A stretch of DNA of 64,000 bases from Cohaesibacter haloalkalitolerans (GTDB lineage: Bacteria > Pseudomonadota > Alphaproteobacteria > Rhizobiales > Cohaesibacteraceae): NCBI RefSeq assembly GCF_003574655.1, contig NZ_QNUM01000004.1:372001-436000 (forward strand). The letters run 5' to 3'. Below, one piece after another: positions 16,987-26,454 of the stretch; the stretch's first letter is position 1, and every line of letters begins with the position of its first letter. The notes under the pieces were generated by a model, which was not told where the DNA came from, did not search any database, and saw nothing but the letters and a program-made list of their open reading frames with translations. The position numbers and the translations under genes were made by a program.

Positions 16987-17942
16987 GTTTTCTCTGCTCC
17001 CTCCCCCTTGTCGGCGCTCTGCTGACCGGTTGCCTGCCCCCCTCGCCGCTCGCCACTGGCTATGTCGAAGGGGACTATGTGCAGATCGCGCCGATTGAAA
17101 CGGCCCGGATCATCGACATTGCCGTCGCTCGGGGTGATCGTGTTGCCCGCGGCCAGACCGTTGCCGCGCTGGAACAGCAGGACGCCGACATAGCCGTGGC
17201 CAACGCCAGCGCAGCCCTCGCCCAGTCAAGAGCCACCCTTGCCAACCTCCAGCAAGGGGCAAGGCCGGAAAAGATCGCGGCCTTGGAAGCCTCTCTGGAA
17301 GCAGCCCGGCTGGGTGTCGAGCAGGCCGACCGCGACCTGCAGCGCCAGCGGACGCTCGTTGAGAAGGGAAGCGTTGCGCAAAGCGTCTTTGACAACGCCC
17401 AAACCGCATTCGACGTCGCCAAGGCGCAGGTCGAAGAGATCAAGGCCAATCTGGCCTATACCAGACTGCCCGCCCGCAAGGACGAGATCGCAGCGGCCGA
17501 AGCGGCCGTCGAACAGGCCCAATCGAGCCTCGAAGCTGCACGATGGAAACAGCAGCAGCGCACGCTGAAGGCACCGCAGGCCGGTGTTGTCACCGATATC
17601 ATCCATGAAGTGGGTGAAATGGCAGGCCCTCAGGTGCCTGTCCTCTCGATCCTGCCTGACACCGGCATCAAGCTCCGCCTCTACATCCCCGAGGAAAGCC
17701 TTGCCAGCGTCAAGATGGGCAGTCAGCTGTCAATCAGCTGCGATTCCTGCCAACCGGGACTGACCGCCAAAGTGAGCTATATTGCCGACGGCCCGGAATT
17801 CACGCCCCCGGTGATCTATTCGCTCGAAAACCGCCAGAAGCTCGTCTACCTTATCGAGGCGCGAGCCGGTGTGACGGCGGGTCTCAAGCCCGGCCAGATC
17901 GTTTCGGCGTGGCTCGCTCCGGGCAACGGCGGAGGCAACTGA
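16983..17942 (+). CDS. HlyD-family periplasmic adaptor lipoprotein, YbhG-like
   Basis: The 319-residue membrane fusion protein begins with a lipoprotein signal ending LLTGC, so Cys17 would be acylated and anchored in the inner membrane. A split biotinyl-lipoyl domain follows: ARIIDIAVARGDRVARGQTVAALEQQ near residue 40 and RTLKAPQAGVVTDIIHEVGEMAG near residue 195. The two halves flank a long coiled coil (residues 65-190, Ala/Gln/Glu-rich). The beta-barrel domain is at residues 215-300. It starts inside the regulator stop codon (ATGA) and its stop overlaps the ATPase start (TGATG). It would link the ABC-2 exporter to an outer-membrane TolC-type channel, for which no gene is nearby. Confidence 0.87.
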   Translation: MSFLCSLPLVGALLTGCLPPSPLATGYVEGDYVQIAPIETARIIDIAVARGDRVARGQTVAALEQQDADIAVANASAALAQSRATLANLQQGARPEKIAALEASLEAARLGVEQADRDLQRQRTLVEKGSVAQSVFDNAQTAFDVAKAQVEEIKANLAYTRLPARKDEIAAAEAAVEQAQSSLEAARWKQQQRTLKAPQAGVVTDIIHEVGEMAGPQVPVLSILPDTGIKLRLYIPEESLASVKMGSQLSISCDSCQPGLTAKVSYIADGPEFTPPVIYSLENRQKLVYLIEARAGVTAGLKPGQIVSAWLAPGNGGGN

Positions 17943-18880
17943 TGAAGGCCATCGACGTCCGCAATCTGGTCAAGCGCTTCGGCGACAAGACGGTCGTCGA
18001 TCACGTCACGCTGTCCGTCGAGGAGGGCGAGATTTCCGGCTTTCTCGGCCCCAACGGCTCGGGCAAGACCACCACCATCCGTGTCATGTGTGGTCTGCTC
18101 ACTCCTGACGAAGGAGAAGGCACCGTTCTGGGCTATGACCTGCACGCCGATCAACTCAAGATCAAGCGCCAGGTCGGCTACATGACGCAGAAATTCTCCT
18201 TCTACACCGATCTGACAATCGAGGAGAATCTCTTTTTCGTCGCCCGACTGTATGGCCTGTCTCCCACCCGCAGCTATGTGCGCGACACGCTCGACAAGCT
18301 TGGCCTCACCTCCCGGCGACATCAGCTGGCGGGCTTGCTGTCCGGCGGCTGGAAACAGCGGCTGGCGCTCGCCGCCTGTATCATGCACAAGCCCAAACTG
18401 CTCCTGCTCGACGAACCCACCGCCGGGGTGGATCCGAAAGCCCGACGGGAATTCTGGGACGAAATCCACGACCTTGCCGCCGACGGCATGACCGTCATGG
18501 TCTCCACCCACTATATGGACGAGGCGGAACGCTGCCACCGCATCAACTATATCGCCTATGGCAAGCTGTTGACCTCCGGCACGGTTGAGGAAGTCGTGGC
18601 GGAAGCAGGCCTTCACACCTTCATCCTCTCCGGCAAGGGCTCCCAGTCTGCCGCACGCATGCTGGCAAACCAACAGGGGGTCGACCAGATCGCCCCCTTC
18701 GGCAACAGCCTGCATGTGGTCGGCAAGAACAAGACCCTTCTGGAACAGGCCGTCCGCAAGGCGTCGCAGGAATTCGATATCCGCTGTGAACCGGGCCAGA
18801 CGACGCTTGAGGATGTCTTCATCCAGTATATGACCGGCTCCACGGACAACATGGCCGAGCCGGCCTCGGAGAGCAAATGA
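17942..18880 (+). CDS. ABC exporter ATPase (single domain; YbhF-like operon)
   Basis: The 312-residue nucleotide-binding subunit has Walker A GPNGSGKTT (about residue 38), Q-loop YMTQKFSFYTDLT, signature LSGGWKQRL, Walker [13 protein letters not shown] and H-loop STHYMDEAERC. The C-terminal 90 residues form an accessory domain typical of drug and polysaccharide exporters of the CcmA/DrrA class. The signature has Trp where Gln is usual. E. coli YbhF has two fused ATPase domains, but this one has a single domain. The start overlaps the adaptor stop, with GGAGG just upstream. It pairs with the permease at 18882. Confidence 0.88.
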   Translation: MKAIDVRNLVKRFGDKTVVDHVTLSVEEGEISGFLGPNGSGKTTTIRVMCGLLTPDEGEGTVLGYDLHADQLKIKRQVGYMTQKFSFYTDLTIEENLFFVARLYGLSPTRSYVRDTLDKLGLTSRRHQLAGLLSGGWKQRLALAACIMHKPKLLLLDEPTAGVDPKARREFWDEIHDLAADGMTVMVSTHYMDEAERCHRINYIAYGKLLTSGTVEEVVAEAGLHTFILSGKGSQSAARMLANQQGVDQIAPFGNSLHVVGKNKTLLEQAVRKASQEFDIRCEPGQTTLEDVFIQYMTGSTDNMAEPASESK

Positions 18881-18881
18881 C

Positions 18882-20006
18882 ATGAACCATTTCTTCTCCT
18901 TCACCCGCCTGTTTGCCCTGCTGGCCAAGGAAATGACGCAGATGATGCGCGACCGCATCACCTTCGGCATGATGATCGGCATCCCCCTTGTCCAGCTGGC
19001 GCTGTTCGGCTTTGCCATCAACACCGACCCCAAGCAACTGCCATCGGCGCTGGTGACCACCTCGCAGGACCAGTTTACCCGGGCCATCGTCTCGGCACTG
19101 GAAGTGACCGGCTACTACCGCTTTGACTATGTCGGCATTCCGGAAAGTCAGGCCGATGAACTGATGCAGGAGGGGCGGGTTTCCTTTGTGGTGACCATCC
19201 CGTCCGACTTCTCCAAACGGGTTTTGCGTGGCGACGAACCACAGATTTTGATCGAAGCCGATGCCTCTGACCCGGCAGCTTCGTCAGGCGCCGTTTCGAC
19301 CCTGGCAACCGTTGCCAAACAAGCATTCGAGCGCGAGCTGGGCAAAAACCAGAACGAGGCCAGCTCCGTCGATATCGTCGTCCATCGCCGCTACAATCCC
19401 GAAGGCATCTCTCAGTATAACATCGTGCCCGGTCTGCTCGGCGTCATCCTGCAGCTTGTCATGGTGATGATGACAGCCATGGCGCTGACCCGCGAGGTTG
19501 AGCGAGGCACGATGGAAAACCTGTTGGCGATGCCTGCCACACCGTTCGAGATCATGCTCGGCAAGATCCTGCCCTATCTGGCGGTCGGGGCAGTGCAGGT
19601 CATCATCATTCTGGTCGCCGCCAAGCTGGTGTTCCATGTTCCCTTTGTCGGCTCGATCTGGCTGCTGATCGCGGGAATCCTGATCTTCATCTCGTCGCTG
19701 GTGCTCATCGGCTATTTCATATCGACCGTTGCCGGTAGCCAGATGCAGGCCATGCAGATGAGCTTCTTCTTCTTCCTGCCGTCGCTGATGCTGTCCGGCT
19801 TCATGTTCCCCTTCAAGGGCATGCCGCACTGGGCTCAGATGATCGGCGAGATCTTCCCGCTCACCCATTTCCTCAGGATTGTGCGCGGCGTCATGCTGAA
19901 GGGGGCGGATCTTGAAGCCATGCGCACACCCATGCTGGCCCTCATCGGCTTCACCATCCTGCTGATCATCTTCTCCCTCGCCCGCTTCCGCAAAACGTTG
20001 GACTGA
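18882..20006 (+). CDS. ABC-2 type exporter permease, YbhS/YbhR-like
   Basis: The 374-residue inner-membrane permease begins LLAKEMTQMMRDRITFGMM, the typical cytoplasmic elbow helix. A first transmembrane helix follows, then a large periplasmic domain (residues 45-175, including PKQLPSALVTTSQDQFTRAI). Five closely packed helices complete it (NIVPGLLGVILQLVMVMMTAMAL onward), with the ERGTMENLLAMP amphipathic turn conserved in ABC-2 permeases. E. coli has two such permeases (YbhS and YbhR); here there is one, so it presumably works as a homodimer. It starts 2 bases after the ATPase stop and is the last gene of the regulator-led operon. Confidence 0.88.
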   Translation: MNHFFSFTRLFALLAKEMTQMMRDRITFGMMIGIPLVQLALFGFAINTDPKQLPSALVTTSQDQFTRAIVSALEVTGYYRFDYVGIPESQADELMQEGRVSFVVTIPSDFSKRVLRGDEPQILIEADASDPAASSGAVSTLATVAKQAFERELGKNQNEASSVDIVVHRRYNPEGISQYNIVPGLLGVILQLVMVMMTAMALTREVERGTMENLLAMPATPFEIMLGKILPYLAVGAVQVIIILVAAKLVFHVPFVGSIWLLIAGILIFISSLVLIGYFISTVAGSQMQAMQMSFFFFLPSLMLSGFMFPFKGMPHWAQMIGEIFPLTHFLRIVRGVMLKGADLEAMRTPMLALIGFTILLIIFSLARFRKTLD

Positions 20007-20026
20007 GCGAGCCCCTCGCCCCCAAA

Positions 20027-20058
20027 CCACAGGGATCATCGACCCCTGCGGACTTTTT
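20027..20058 (+). terminator. Weak terminator-like hairpin after the first exporter operon
   Basis: CCACAGGG and CCCTGCGG pair in an 8-bp stem with one mismatch around a 9-nt loop, followed by ACTTTTTCT. It sits between two export operons on the same strand. Confidence 0.4.
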
Positions 20059-20169
20059 CTTGGCGTTTTCCGGGCCCTTTCCTGACCCTGCCAGCGATAT
20101 GGTCTCATAAATGGTGTATAGTGGGATTCATACCACCCGCCCCGTGTCCACACCGCGGAGCTAGATCCG

Positions 20170-20913
20170 ATGGATAGAGAGGCTCATCAGATGACGAACG
20201 AAGCGGACAAGCCTTTCGCCTTCAGAACACGGGGCCTCACAAAGGTTTACGGCGAGGGCAACGCTGCGGTGCACGCCCTGCGCGGGGTCGATCTGGAAAT
20301 CCCGTCCGGCGAAATTGTCGTCCTTCTCGGTCCCTCGGGCAGTGGCAAGTCGACCCTGCTCAACATCATCGGCGGCCTTGATCGCGCCACCGACGGCGAC
20401 GTCCATTTTCAGGACTTGTGCCTGTCCGATCTGCCGGACGACAAGCTCACCCTCTACCGCCGCAATCACGTGGGCTTTGTCTTCCAGTTCTACAATCTGA
20501 TGCCGAGCCTTACCGCACGGGAGAATGTCGAACTGGTCACCGAAATCGCCGACCACCCGCTGGCGCCCGAGGACGCCTTGGCGCTTGTCGGCCTTGCCGA
20601 GCGGGCCGACCATTTCCCCGCCCAGCTTTCCGGTGGTGAACAGCAGCGGGTTGCCATTGCGCGTGCCATCGCCAAACAGCCCACCGTACTCTTCTGTGAC
20701 GAACCAACCGGTGCGCTCGACAGCAAGACCGGCAAGGTGGTGCTAAAGGTCCTCAGGGACATCAACGAACAGCTCGGCGCAACGGTGCTGATCGTCACCC
20801 ACGCAGCCAGTACCGCTGCCATGGCCGACCGCGTCATCCATTTTGCCGACGGGCGCATCCGGGAAGTGGTGGAGAATGAAACCAAGCGCGACCCCGACGA
20901 AATCGAGTGGTAG
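20170..20913 (+). CDS. ABC transporter ATPase, LolD/MacB-type
   Basis: The 247-residue ATPase of the type VII (MacB/LolCDE) ABC class has the leader [22 protein letters not shown] with the X-x-V-x-A-L strand typical of LolD. It also has Walker [11 protein letters not shown]-loop [20 protein letters not shown] (an FNL-like helix contact), signature LSGGEQQR, Walker [13 protein letters not shown] and H-loop VTHAAS. The start has GGAG upstream. It is followed after 12 bases by an FtsX-type permease and then an HlyD adaptor, the gene order of DevA-DevC-DevB or MacAB-like exporters of lipids, peptides or drugs. Confidence 0.9.
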   Translation: MDREAHQMTNEADKPFAFRTRGLTKVYGEGNAAVHALRGVDLEIPSGEIVVLLGPSGSGKSTLLNIIGGLDRATDGDVHFQDLCLSDLPDDKLTLYRRNHVGFVFQFYNLMPSLTARENVELVTEIADHPLAPEDALALVGLAERADHFPAQLSGGEQQRVAIARAIAKQPTVLFCDEPTGALDSKTGKVVLKVLRDINEQLGATVLIVTHAASTAAMADRVIHFADGRIREVVENETKRDPDEIEW

Positions 20914-20925
20914 GAGAGGCTCTGT

Positions 20926-23289
20926 ATGACACCACTGGACCGGAAGCTGGCAAGAGATCTCTGGCGCATCAAGGGGCAGGCCATCGCCATTGCCATGGTC
21001 ATCGCCACGGGTGTCACACTGCTGGTGATGATGGCCGGGGTCGTCAATTCCCTACAGGAAACCCGGCGGGTCTATTACGAGCGCAACCGCCTTGGCGATG
21101 TCTTTGCGCCGGTCAAGCGGGCCCCCTCCCACGTCATCCGCAAGCTGGCAGCGCTCCCCGGCGTGTCCGCAGCCGAAGGCCGCATCACCGGCTCCGCCCT
21201 CATCAGCCTGCCAAGCCTCGACCTGCCCTTGCGTGCCATTGCCATTTCGCTACCGGATACCGGCGCGCCACGCCTCAACGCCATCCACCTGACCGATGGT
21301 CGCCGGATGGACCCGAAAGATGCCGACGAGATCATCCTGCTCAACAGTTTCGCGCGAGCCCATGACCTCAAACCCGGCGACACTCTCTCGGCCACCATGA
21401 ATGGCGCCCGACGCACCCTTACCATTGTCGGCCTCGCCCAGTCGCCGGAATATCTCTATAGCGTTGCGCCGGGAGAAATGATCTCCGATGACAGCCGCTT
21501 CGGCGTCATCTGGATGAGCCGAACCGCCCTTGCCGCCGCATTCGACATGCAAGGGGCCTTCAACGAGGCCATCCTCTCCATCGGCCGTAGCAACAATCTG
21601 CAGGCAACCCTCGACCGGGTCGACCGCATCCTGTCCCCTTACGGCGGGCTTGGTGCCTATGGTCTCAAGGATCTGACCTCCAACCGCTTCGTCACCGAGG
21701 AAATCGAGGGCATGCGCTCTTCGGCGCGTGTCGTACCGCCGCTGTTTCTGGCCGTGGCCGCCTTCCTGCTCAACATCGTCATTTCCCGCATGGTCGAGGC
21801 AGAGCGCGAGCAGATCGGCCTCATCAAGTCCTTCGGCTACACCAACGGCGAGGTCGGGCTGCATTATTTCAAATTCGTGCTGATCATCGCCATCGGCGGA
21901 GCCCTGCTCGGCTGTCTGGGTGGCATCGCCATGGGGCGGGCGATGATGCCGCTCTATCTGACCTACTACAAATTCCCGATGCTGGTCTTCCGGCTTGACC
22001 CGGCCTCCTTTGCCACAGCAATCCTCACCTCGATTGCCGCAGCCTCGGCAGGCGGATTGCTGGTCCTCAGGAAGGTATTTGCCCTCACGCCCGCCGTTGC
22101 CATGCGCCCTCCGGCACCACCAGACTATTCGACCACGGGCCGCTTCGCCAGACGACTCATCACCCTCCTTGATCAACCGAGCCGGATGGTTTTGCGGCGC
22201 ATCACGCGCCAGCCCGGTCGCATGCTCGGCTCGCTGACAGGCATTGCCTGTGGCATGGCGCTTTCGGTCTCGATGATCTCGATGCTGGCCGGGTTCGACC
22301 ACACGATAGACCTCACCTACACGGTAATGGACCGCTCTGACGTGACGGTGACCTTCACCCACCCGATCGGCGAGACAGTCGTTCACGAGCTTGAGAGCAT
22401 CCCCGGCGTTATCGACACGGAACCGGAGCGTAGCGTTGCCGTCGTCTTCCGTAACGGCGTGGAAAGCTATCGCGGCGCCATCACCGGCCTTGTACCACAG
22501 CCACGCCTCAAACGGGCCCTTGATGAGAAAAGCGCTCCCATCACCCTCTCCCGGCAGGGCATCACCCTGTCGCGATCCCTCGCCTCGATGCTGGCCATCG
22601 AACCCGGCACAATCCTCAACATCGATGTGCTCGAAGGTGAGCGCCCCAGCTTGCGCATTCCGGTGAGCGGTGTCGCCGAAAGCCTGCTCGGTTCCCCCGC
22701 CTACATGCAGATCGCCTCCCTCACCCGCCTTCTTGGCGAACCCGGACGCATTTCTTCAGTCTATCTGCGCATCGACAAAAACCGGGCAGGAGCCATTTTC
22801 AAGGCACTCAAAAGCCGCCCCTATGTGGCGGGGGTCAGCATGAAATCCGATGCCCGGGCTGCCTTCCAGAAGATGATGGACACCGGCGCCGGGTCCATGC
22901 GCTATGTCATGCTGATCATCGCCGCCATCATCACCTTCGGCATCGTCTACAACGCTGCCCGCATCGCCTTTGCCGAGCGCCAGCGCGATCTTGCCAGTCT
23001 CAGGGTAATGGGCTTCACCCGGTCGGAGGTGTCCTTCGTTCTGCTGGGGGAACTGGCGGTTATCACATTGGCCGCCCTGCCCATCGGCTCCATTCTGGGC
23101 TATTATTTCACCATGGTGATCGCCAGAGGGTTCAGCACGGACCTCTATCAGATTCCGATCCTTTTTATCCCCGAGAGCTATGGTCGGGCCGCCCTTGCGG
23201 TTCTCGCCGCAGCCATTTTCTCGGGCTGGATCGTCCGGCGTGATATCGATCGCGCAGACCTTGTCTCAGCCCTCAAGATCAGGGAATGA
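20926..23289 (+). CDS. FtsX/MacB-type ABC permease with duplicated permease core
   Basis: The 787-residue inner-membrane protein has one helix near the N-terminus (QAIAIAMVIATGVTLLVMMAGVV), then a periplasmic MacB-like domain (residues 45-260). A first FtsX core follows (PPLFLAVAAFLLNIVISRMVEAE and two further helices). A second helix-periplasm segment begins near residue 435, and a final FtsX core (MRYVMLIIAAIITFGIVYNAARIAFAERQRDLASLRVMGFT) ends with GWIVRRDIDRADLVSALKIRE. The double layout resembles the LolC/LolE-like or YknZ-type permeases that carry two cores in one chain. It ends with an ATGA overlapping an in-frame possible start of the adaptor gene. It is predicted to move a substrate from the outer leaflet or periplasm. 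Confidence 0.87.
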   Translation: MTPLDRKLARDLWRIKGQAIAIAMVIATGVTLLVMMAGVVNSLQETRRVYYERNRLGDVFAPVKRAPSHVIRKLAALPGVSAAEGRITGSALISLPSLDLPLRAIAISLPDTGAPRLNAIHLTDGRRMDPKDADEIILLNSFARAHDLKPGDTLSATMNGARRTLTIVGLAQSPEYLYSVAPGEMISDDSRFGVIWMSRTALAAAFDMQGAFNEAILSIGRSNNLQATLDRVDRILSPYGGLGAYGLKDLTSNRFVTEEIEGMRSSARVVPPLFLAVAAFLLNIVISRMVEAEREQIGLIKSFGYTNGEVGLHYFKFVLIIAIGGALLGCLGGIAMGRAMMPLYLTYYKFPMLVFRLDPASFATAILTSIAAASAGGLLVLRKVFALTPAVAMRPPAPPDYSTTGRFARRLITLLDQPSRMVLRRITRQPGRMLGSLTGIACGMALSVSMISMLAGFDHTIDLTYTVMDRSDVTVTFTHPIGETVVHELESIPGVIDTEPERSVAVVFRNGVESYRGAITGLVPQPRLKRALDEKSAPITLSRQGITLSRSLASMLAIEPGTILNIDVLEGERPSLRIPVSGVAESLLGSPAYMQIASLTRLLGEPGRISSVYLRIDKNRAGAIFKALKSRPYVAGVSMKSDARAAFQKMMDTGAGSMRYVMLIIAAIITFGIVYNAARIAFAERQRDLASLRVMGFTRSEVSFVLLGELAVITLAALPIGSILGYYFTMVIARGFSTDLYQIPILFIPESYGRAALAVLAAAIFSGWIVRRDIDRADLVSALKIRE

Positions 23290-23348
23290 AACGGCAGGAA
23301 AGGAACAGGGAAAATGAACACCAGTTGCAAACCGGAGGGCTGACCGTC

Positions 23349-24572
23349 ATGGCCAGAAAAAGATCCCGCTCCTATTTCGCCATCACGGCGGCAGTTGTCG
23401 TCGTGGCAGCCCTCGCCTATGCCTTCTGGCCACGCCCGACATCGGTTGACATGGGCACGGCAACGATTGGGTCGATGCAGGTAACCATCAATGAGGAAGG
23501 CTTCACCCGCGTCCATGATGCCTATGTGGTCTCAAGCCCGGTGGCCGGGCGCCTGTTGCGGGTGGAGGTCGAACCGGGCGATCCGGTACTCAAGGGCGAG
23601 ACGGTTATTGCCCGGATGCGTCCGGCAAGCCCTGCCATGCTCGACATCCGGACCCGCGAACAGGCCAACGCCTCCGTTACAGCGGCGGAAGCCACTTTGC
23701 GGGTTGCGCGGGCTGATCTCAACAAGGCCCAGTCCGATCTGGAGCTGGCCACCCGTGAGCTTGACCGCACCCGACAGCTTGCAGCAAAAGATACCGCCAG
23801 CAAGGCCGCCCTCGATCGCGCCGAGGCAAGCTATCGCACCGCCAGTGCTGCCCGCGACAATGCCGAAGCGGTGATTGGCGTCAGGGAAGCCGAACTCGAC
23901 AACGCCCGCGCCCGCCTCATCGGTTTTGACACGACTTCGGGCGCAGCCCCCGACAGCGCCGGGGCAACGGTCCCGCTCACGGCGCCGACCACCGGCACCG
24001 TTCTGCGTGTCATTCAGAAGAGCGAAACCACGCTTGCTGCTGGCACCGACATCATGGAAATCGGCAATATCGATCATGATCTGGAAGTCGTGGTCGAACT
24101 GCTCTCCACCGATGCGGTTCAAGTCAACCCCGGCGACCGCGTGATGATCGAGGATTGGGGCGGCGACAGGCAGCTTGAAGGCGTTGTCGATCGGGTCGAG
24201 CCATGGGGCTACACCAAATATTCCTCCCTCGGCGTCGAGGAACAGCGGGTCAAGGCCGTCATTCGCTTCACCAGCCCACGAGCCGAACGCGAAAAGCTAG
24301 GGCATGGCTATCGCGTTGAAGTCAAAATCGTCGTCTGGTCGGCAGACAACACCCTCATTGTCCCCTCCAACGCCCTGTTCCGCGATGGTGAAAACTGGGC
24401 CGTTTTCAGGGTGACGGACAAAACAGCACATCAAACCCTTGTAAAGGTCGGAAAAGACAATGGCATTTCAGCGCAAATTCTTGATGGTTTGAGCGCAGGC
24501 GACGAAATCATCCTCTATCCATCCGCCGGCCTTGGCGACGGGACAAAAGTCACGCGCCGCACAGTGGAATGA
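23349..24572 (+). CDS. HlyD-family efflux adaptor of the MacB-like exporter
   Basis: The 407-residue adaptor is anchored by an N-terminal helix (YFAITAAVVVVAALAYAFWP). A lipoyl half follows (VSSPVAGRLLRVEVEPGDPVLKGETVIARM), then a coiled-coil hairpin at residues 105-205 and the second lipoyl half (PLTAPTTGTVLRVIQKSETTLAAGT). A beta-barrel and a membrane-proximal domain with YRVEVKIVVWSADNTLIVPSNALFRDG complete it. The frame is open from an ATG at 23286 that overlaps the permease stop, but the ATG at 23349 has a GGAGG site 10 bases ahead and lies just before the anchor helix. Both are possible. It probably docks the ATPase-permease pair to a TolC-like channel encoded elsewhere. Confidence 0.87.
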   Translation: MARKRSRSYFAITAAVVVVAALAYAFWPRPTSVDMGTATIGSMQVTINEEGFTRVHDAYVVSSPVAGRLLRVEVEPGDPVLKGETVIARMRPASPAMLDIRTREQANASVTAAEATLRVARADLNKAQSDLELATRELDRTRQLAAKDTASKAALDRAEASYRTASAARDNAEAVIGVREAELDNARARLIGFDTTSGAAPDSAGATVPLTAPTTGTVLRVIQKSETTLAAGTDIMEIGNIDHDLEVVVELLSTDAVQVNPGDRVMIEDWGGDRQLEGVVDRVEPWGYTKYSSLGVEEQRVKAVIRFTSPRAEREKLGHGYRVEVKIVVWSADNTLIVPSNALFRDGENWAVFRVTDKTAHQTLVKVGKDNGISAQILDGLSAGDEIILYPSAGLGDGTKVTRRTVE

Positions 24573-24642
24573 AGGAGACATAAGGGGAACCGATTTTGCG
24601 CCAGCCAACAGCCCGCCGCGCCCCGATTTCAAAGGTAAACTC

Positions 24643-26088
24643 ATGACCGACCAGCCCATCGCCAGCACCCCGACGCGCCCGCAAATGAGCAAGGAGCTGG
24701 CGGCCCTCTATCGCCCCGAAGTGGTTCTCAACCATGACGAAGCGCCGGAAGGCGGAGCGGACTGGGACCCGATTGCACCAGTGCTGAAGGGCATTCCCCG
24801 CAGTCTCAAGCCCGACTATTGCGTCGATCCGGGCGACATGACCAAACCCGATTGCTTTGCCTCGATCCAGCAGGCCATCAGCCAGGCCGTCCGCGACGCC
24901 AAAGGCAAGAGCCTTAGCAGACGCCTCCATATCGAGATTGCCCCGGGCACATACAACGAACTGGTCTACGTCCCGGCGCTGGAAGTGAACGGACAAAAGG
25001 TGCCTATCACGCTCTACGCTCGCGACACGGATGCCCGCAAGACCGTCATCTCGGTCGACATCGATCAGGGCCTGACGGCAGATGCCTATACCATGCGCTT
25101 CGGCTCGGCCTTTCTCAACACCGAGCCCAGCATCCGGGCGATGTTCGAGGAGGTGTCGGCACGGGGCGATTTCGACATCGGCACCACCAATTCTTGTGTC
25201 ATGCGTGTGCGCAACGATGGCTTCGAGGCCCTGAACCTGACCATCGAGAACAGCTACAACGAAGACCGGCTCACGCCTGACATTGCCGACAGGACGGATG
25301 TAGCACGCAACCATCAAGGCCAGTGGGCCCACGGTCAGCATCAGGCTGTTGCCGTTCTGATCGATGCTGCAGACCGCGTGCTGTTTGACAATGTCCGCCT
25401 GCTCGGCGATCAGGACACCCTCTATTTCAAGACCAACGAGCCGCGTAAGACGGTAAAGTCCTGCTTCAGGAATTGCTACATCGAAGGCGACGTCGACTTC
25501 ATCTTCGGCAACAGCACCGCCTTTTTCGACCATTGCGAAATCCGCTCCAAAGGCGCCAGAACATCCGACACCTATGTCGCAGCCCCCAGCACAAACATCC
25601 ATATCACCTATGGCATCGTCTTCTGGGATTGCGATTTCACCCATGACGACAGCGAGGCCGCACTGCAAGGCAGCTTCTATCTTGGACGGCAATGGTTCGA
25701 ACGGGTGCGCGCAACCCCCTATGGCTCCTCGCCGGTGCCCGGCTATAGCTGCTCGCTTGACGAATTGTCCCACTATGAGGAGCCGACCGGCACCATCGCA
25801 CTGAAGACGCTGGAAGCGGTAGGCAAGGTCGCCGTGCTTCACAGCCGCATCGGCAGGCACATCAACCGCTTTGCCCCGTGGACCGATTGGAATGGCGGAG
25901 AATTCGATAAAGATGGCACCTACCACCCTGCCCCGTGGGCTCCGCGTTTCCGCCCAGTCCAGTATGGCATCACCGACTTCAACCGCCATCTCGCAGGCTG
26001 GCTGAAGCAACAGGGCCTTGCCTATGACGAGCAGGATGCCCCTCTGCCCTTCATTGCCGAATATGGCAACGAAACAACGGATCGCTAA
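24643..26088 (+). CDS. Pectinesterase (pectin methylesterase, CE8) without signal peptide
   Basis: The 481-residue right-handed beta-helix protein carries all pectin methylesterase motifs: GQHQAVAVLIDAADRVLFDNVRLLGDQDTLYF (acid D258), GDVDFIFGNSTAFFD (nucleophile D285) and FYLGRQW (Arg349, binding the galacturonate carboxylate). It would remove methyl groups from pectin or oligogalacturonides. Unusually, there is no signal peptide or lipobox from either possible start (24532 or the ATG at 24643, which has AAAGGT upstream), so the enzyme appears cytoplasmic. It sits between an exporter operon and a sugar TRAP module, with no pectate lyase or galacturonate genes in the window. An alternative is a thioesterase-like relative such as YbhC. 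Confidence 0.85.
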   Translation: MTDQPIASTPTRPQMSKELAALYRPEVVLNHDEAPEGGADWDPIAPVLKGIPRSLKPDYCVDPGDMTKPDCFASIQQAISQAVRDAKGKSLSRRLHIEIAPGTYNELVYVPALEVNGQKVPITLYARDTDARKTVISVDIDQGLTADAYTMRFGSAFLNTEPSIRAMFEEVSARGDFDIGTTNSCVMRVRNDGFEALNLTIENSYNEDRLTPDIADRTDVARNHQGQWAHGQHQAVAVLIDAADRVLFDNVRLLGDQDTLYFKTNEPRKTVKSCFRNCYIEGDVDFIFGNSTAFFDHCEIRSKGARTSDTYVAAPSTNIHITYGIVFWDCDFTHDDSEAALQGSFYLGRQWFERVRATPYGSSPVPGYSCSLDELSHYEEPTGTIALKTLEAVGKVAVLHSRIGRHINRFAPWTDWNGGEFDKDGTYHPAPWAPRFRPVQYGITDFNRHLAGWLKQQGLAYDEQDAPLPFIAEYGNETTDR

Positions 26089-26454
26089 TCATCCCCTCTG
26101 CCGCTGTTGATGATCAATCAACCGAACGCCGCACCCAACGGGCGAACGCATCGTCATGTCTTGATCAGACATCGACAGGATGACGAACCAGCGCGCTCAT
26201 CCTCAACACTTTGGCCTACGGGCAAACACCCAGGAATTCATCAACCGAATTTTCACAACTCATTGAATTTCCGACACATTCCGACCCTCAAGAATACCTG
26301 CTCCACCGGCTTTCAGCCGCTGGTTTGACGGCATCTGCCGACCCTTGACCAGAATCCTCCTTGACAAAAAGCGAGTCTGATCTAAGATTTACCTAAATAT
26401 TTTTGAGTAAAAATGAACGCTGCAGCTCAATTCAACTCAAAGGAAAGCACCTGA
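26089..26454. other. Intergenic region between pectinesterase and GntR genes
   Basis: About 366 bases without a supported gene. An inverted repeat ATGTCT-5 nt-AGACAT lies at 26156-26172 and a sigma-70 promoter (next entry) at 26361-26388. Confidence 0.4.
26361..26388 (+). promoter_or_regulatory. Sigma-70 type promoter of the GntR gene
   Basis: TTGACA at 26361-26366 is a consensus -35. TAAGAT at 26383-26388 is a fair -10 at a 16-base spacing. The start codon at 26455 would then follow a leader of about 60 nt. Confidence 0.55.

Noticed and set aside
24550-26010. A 486-codon minus-strand open frame opposite the pectinesterase
   Set aside because: Antisense shadow; the plus-strand frame has all catalytic motifs.
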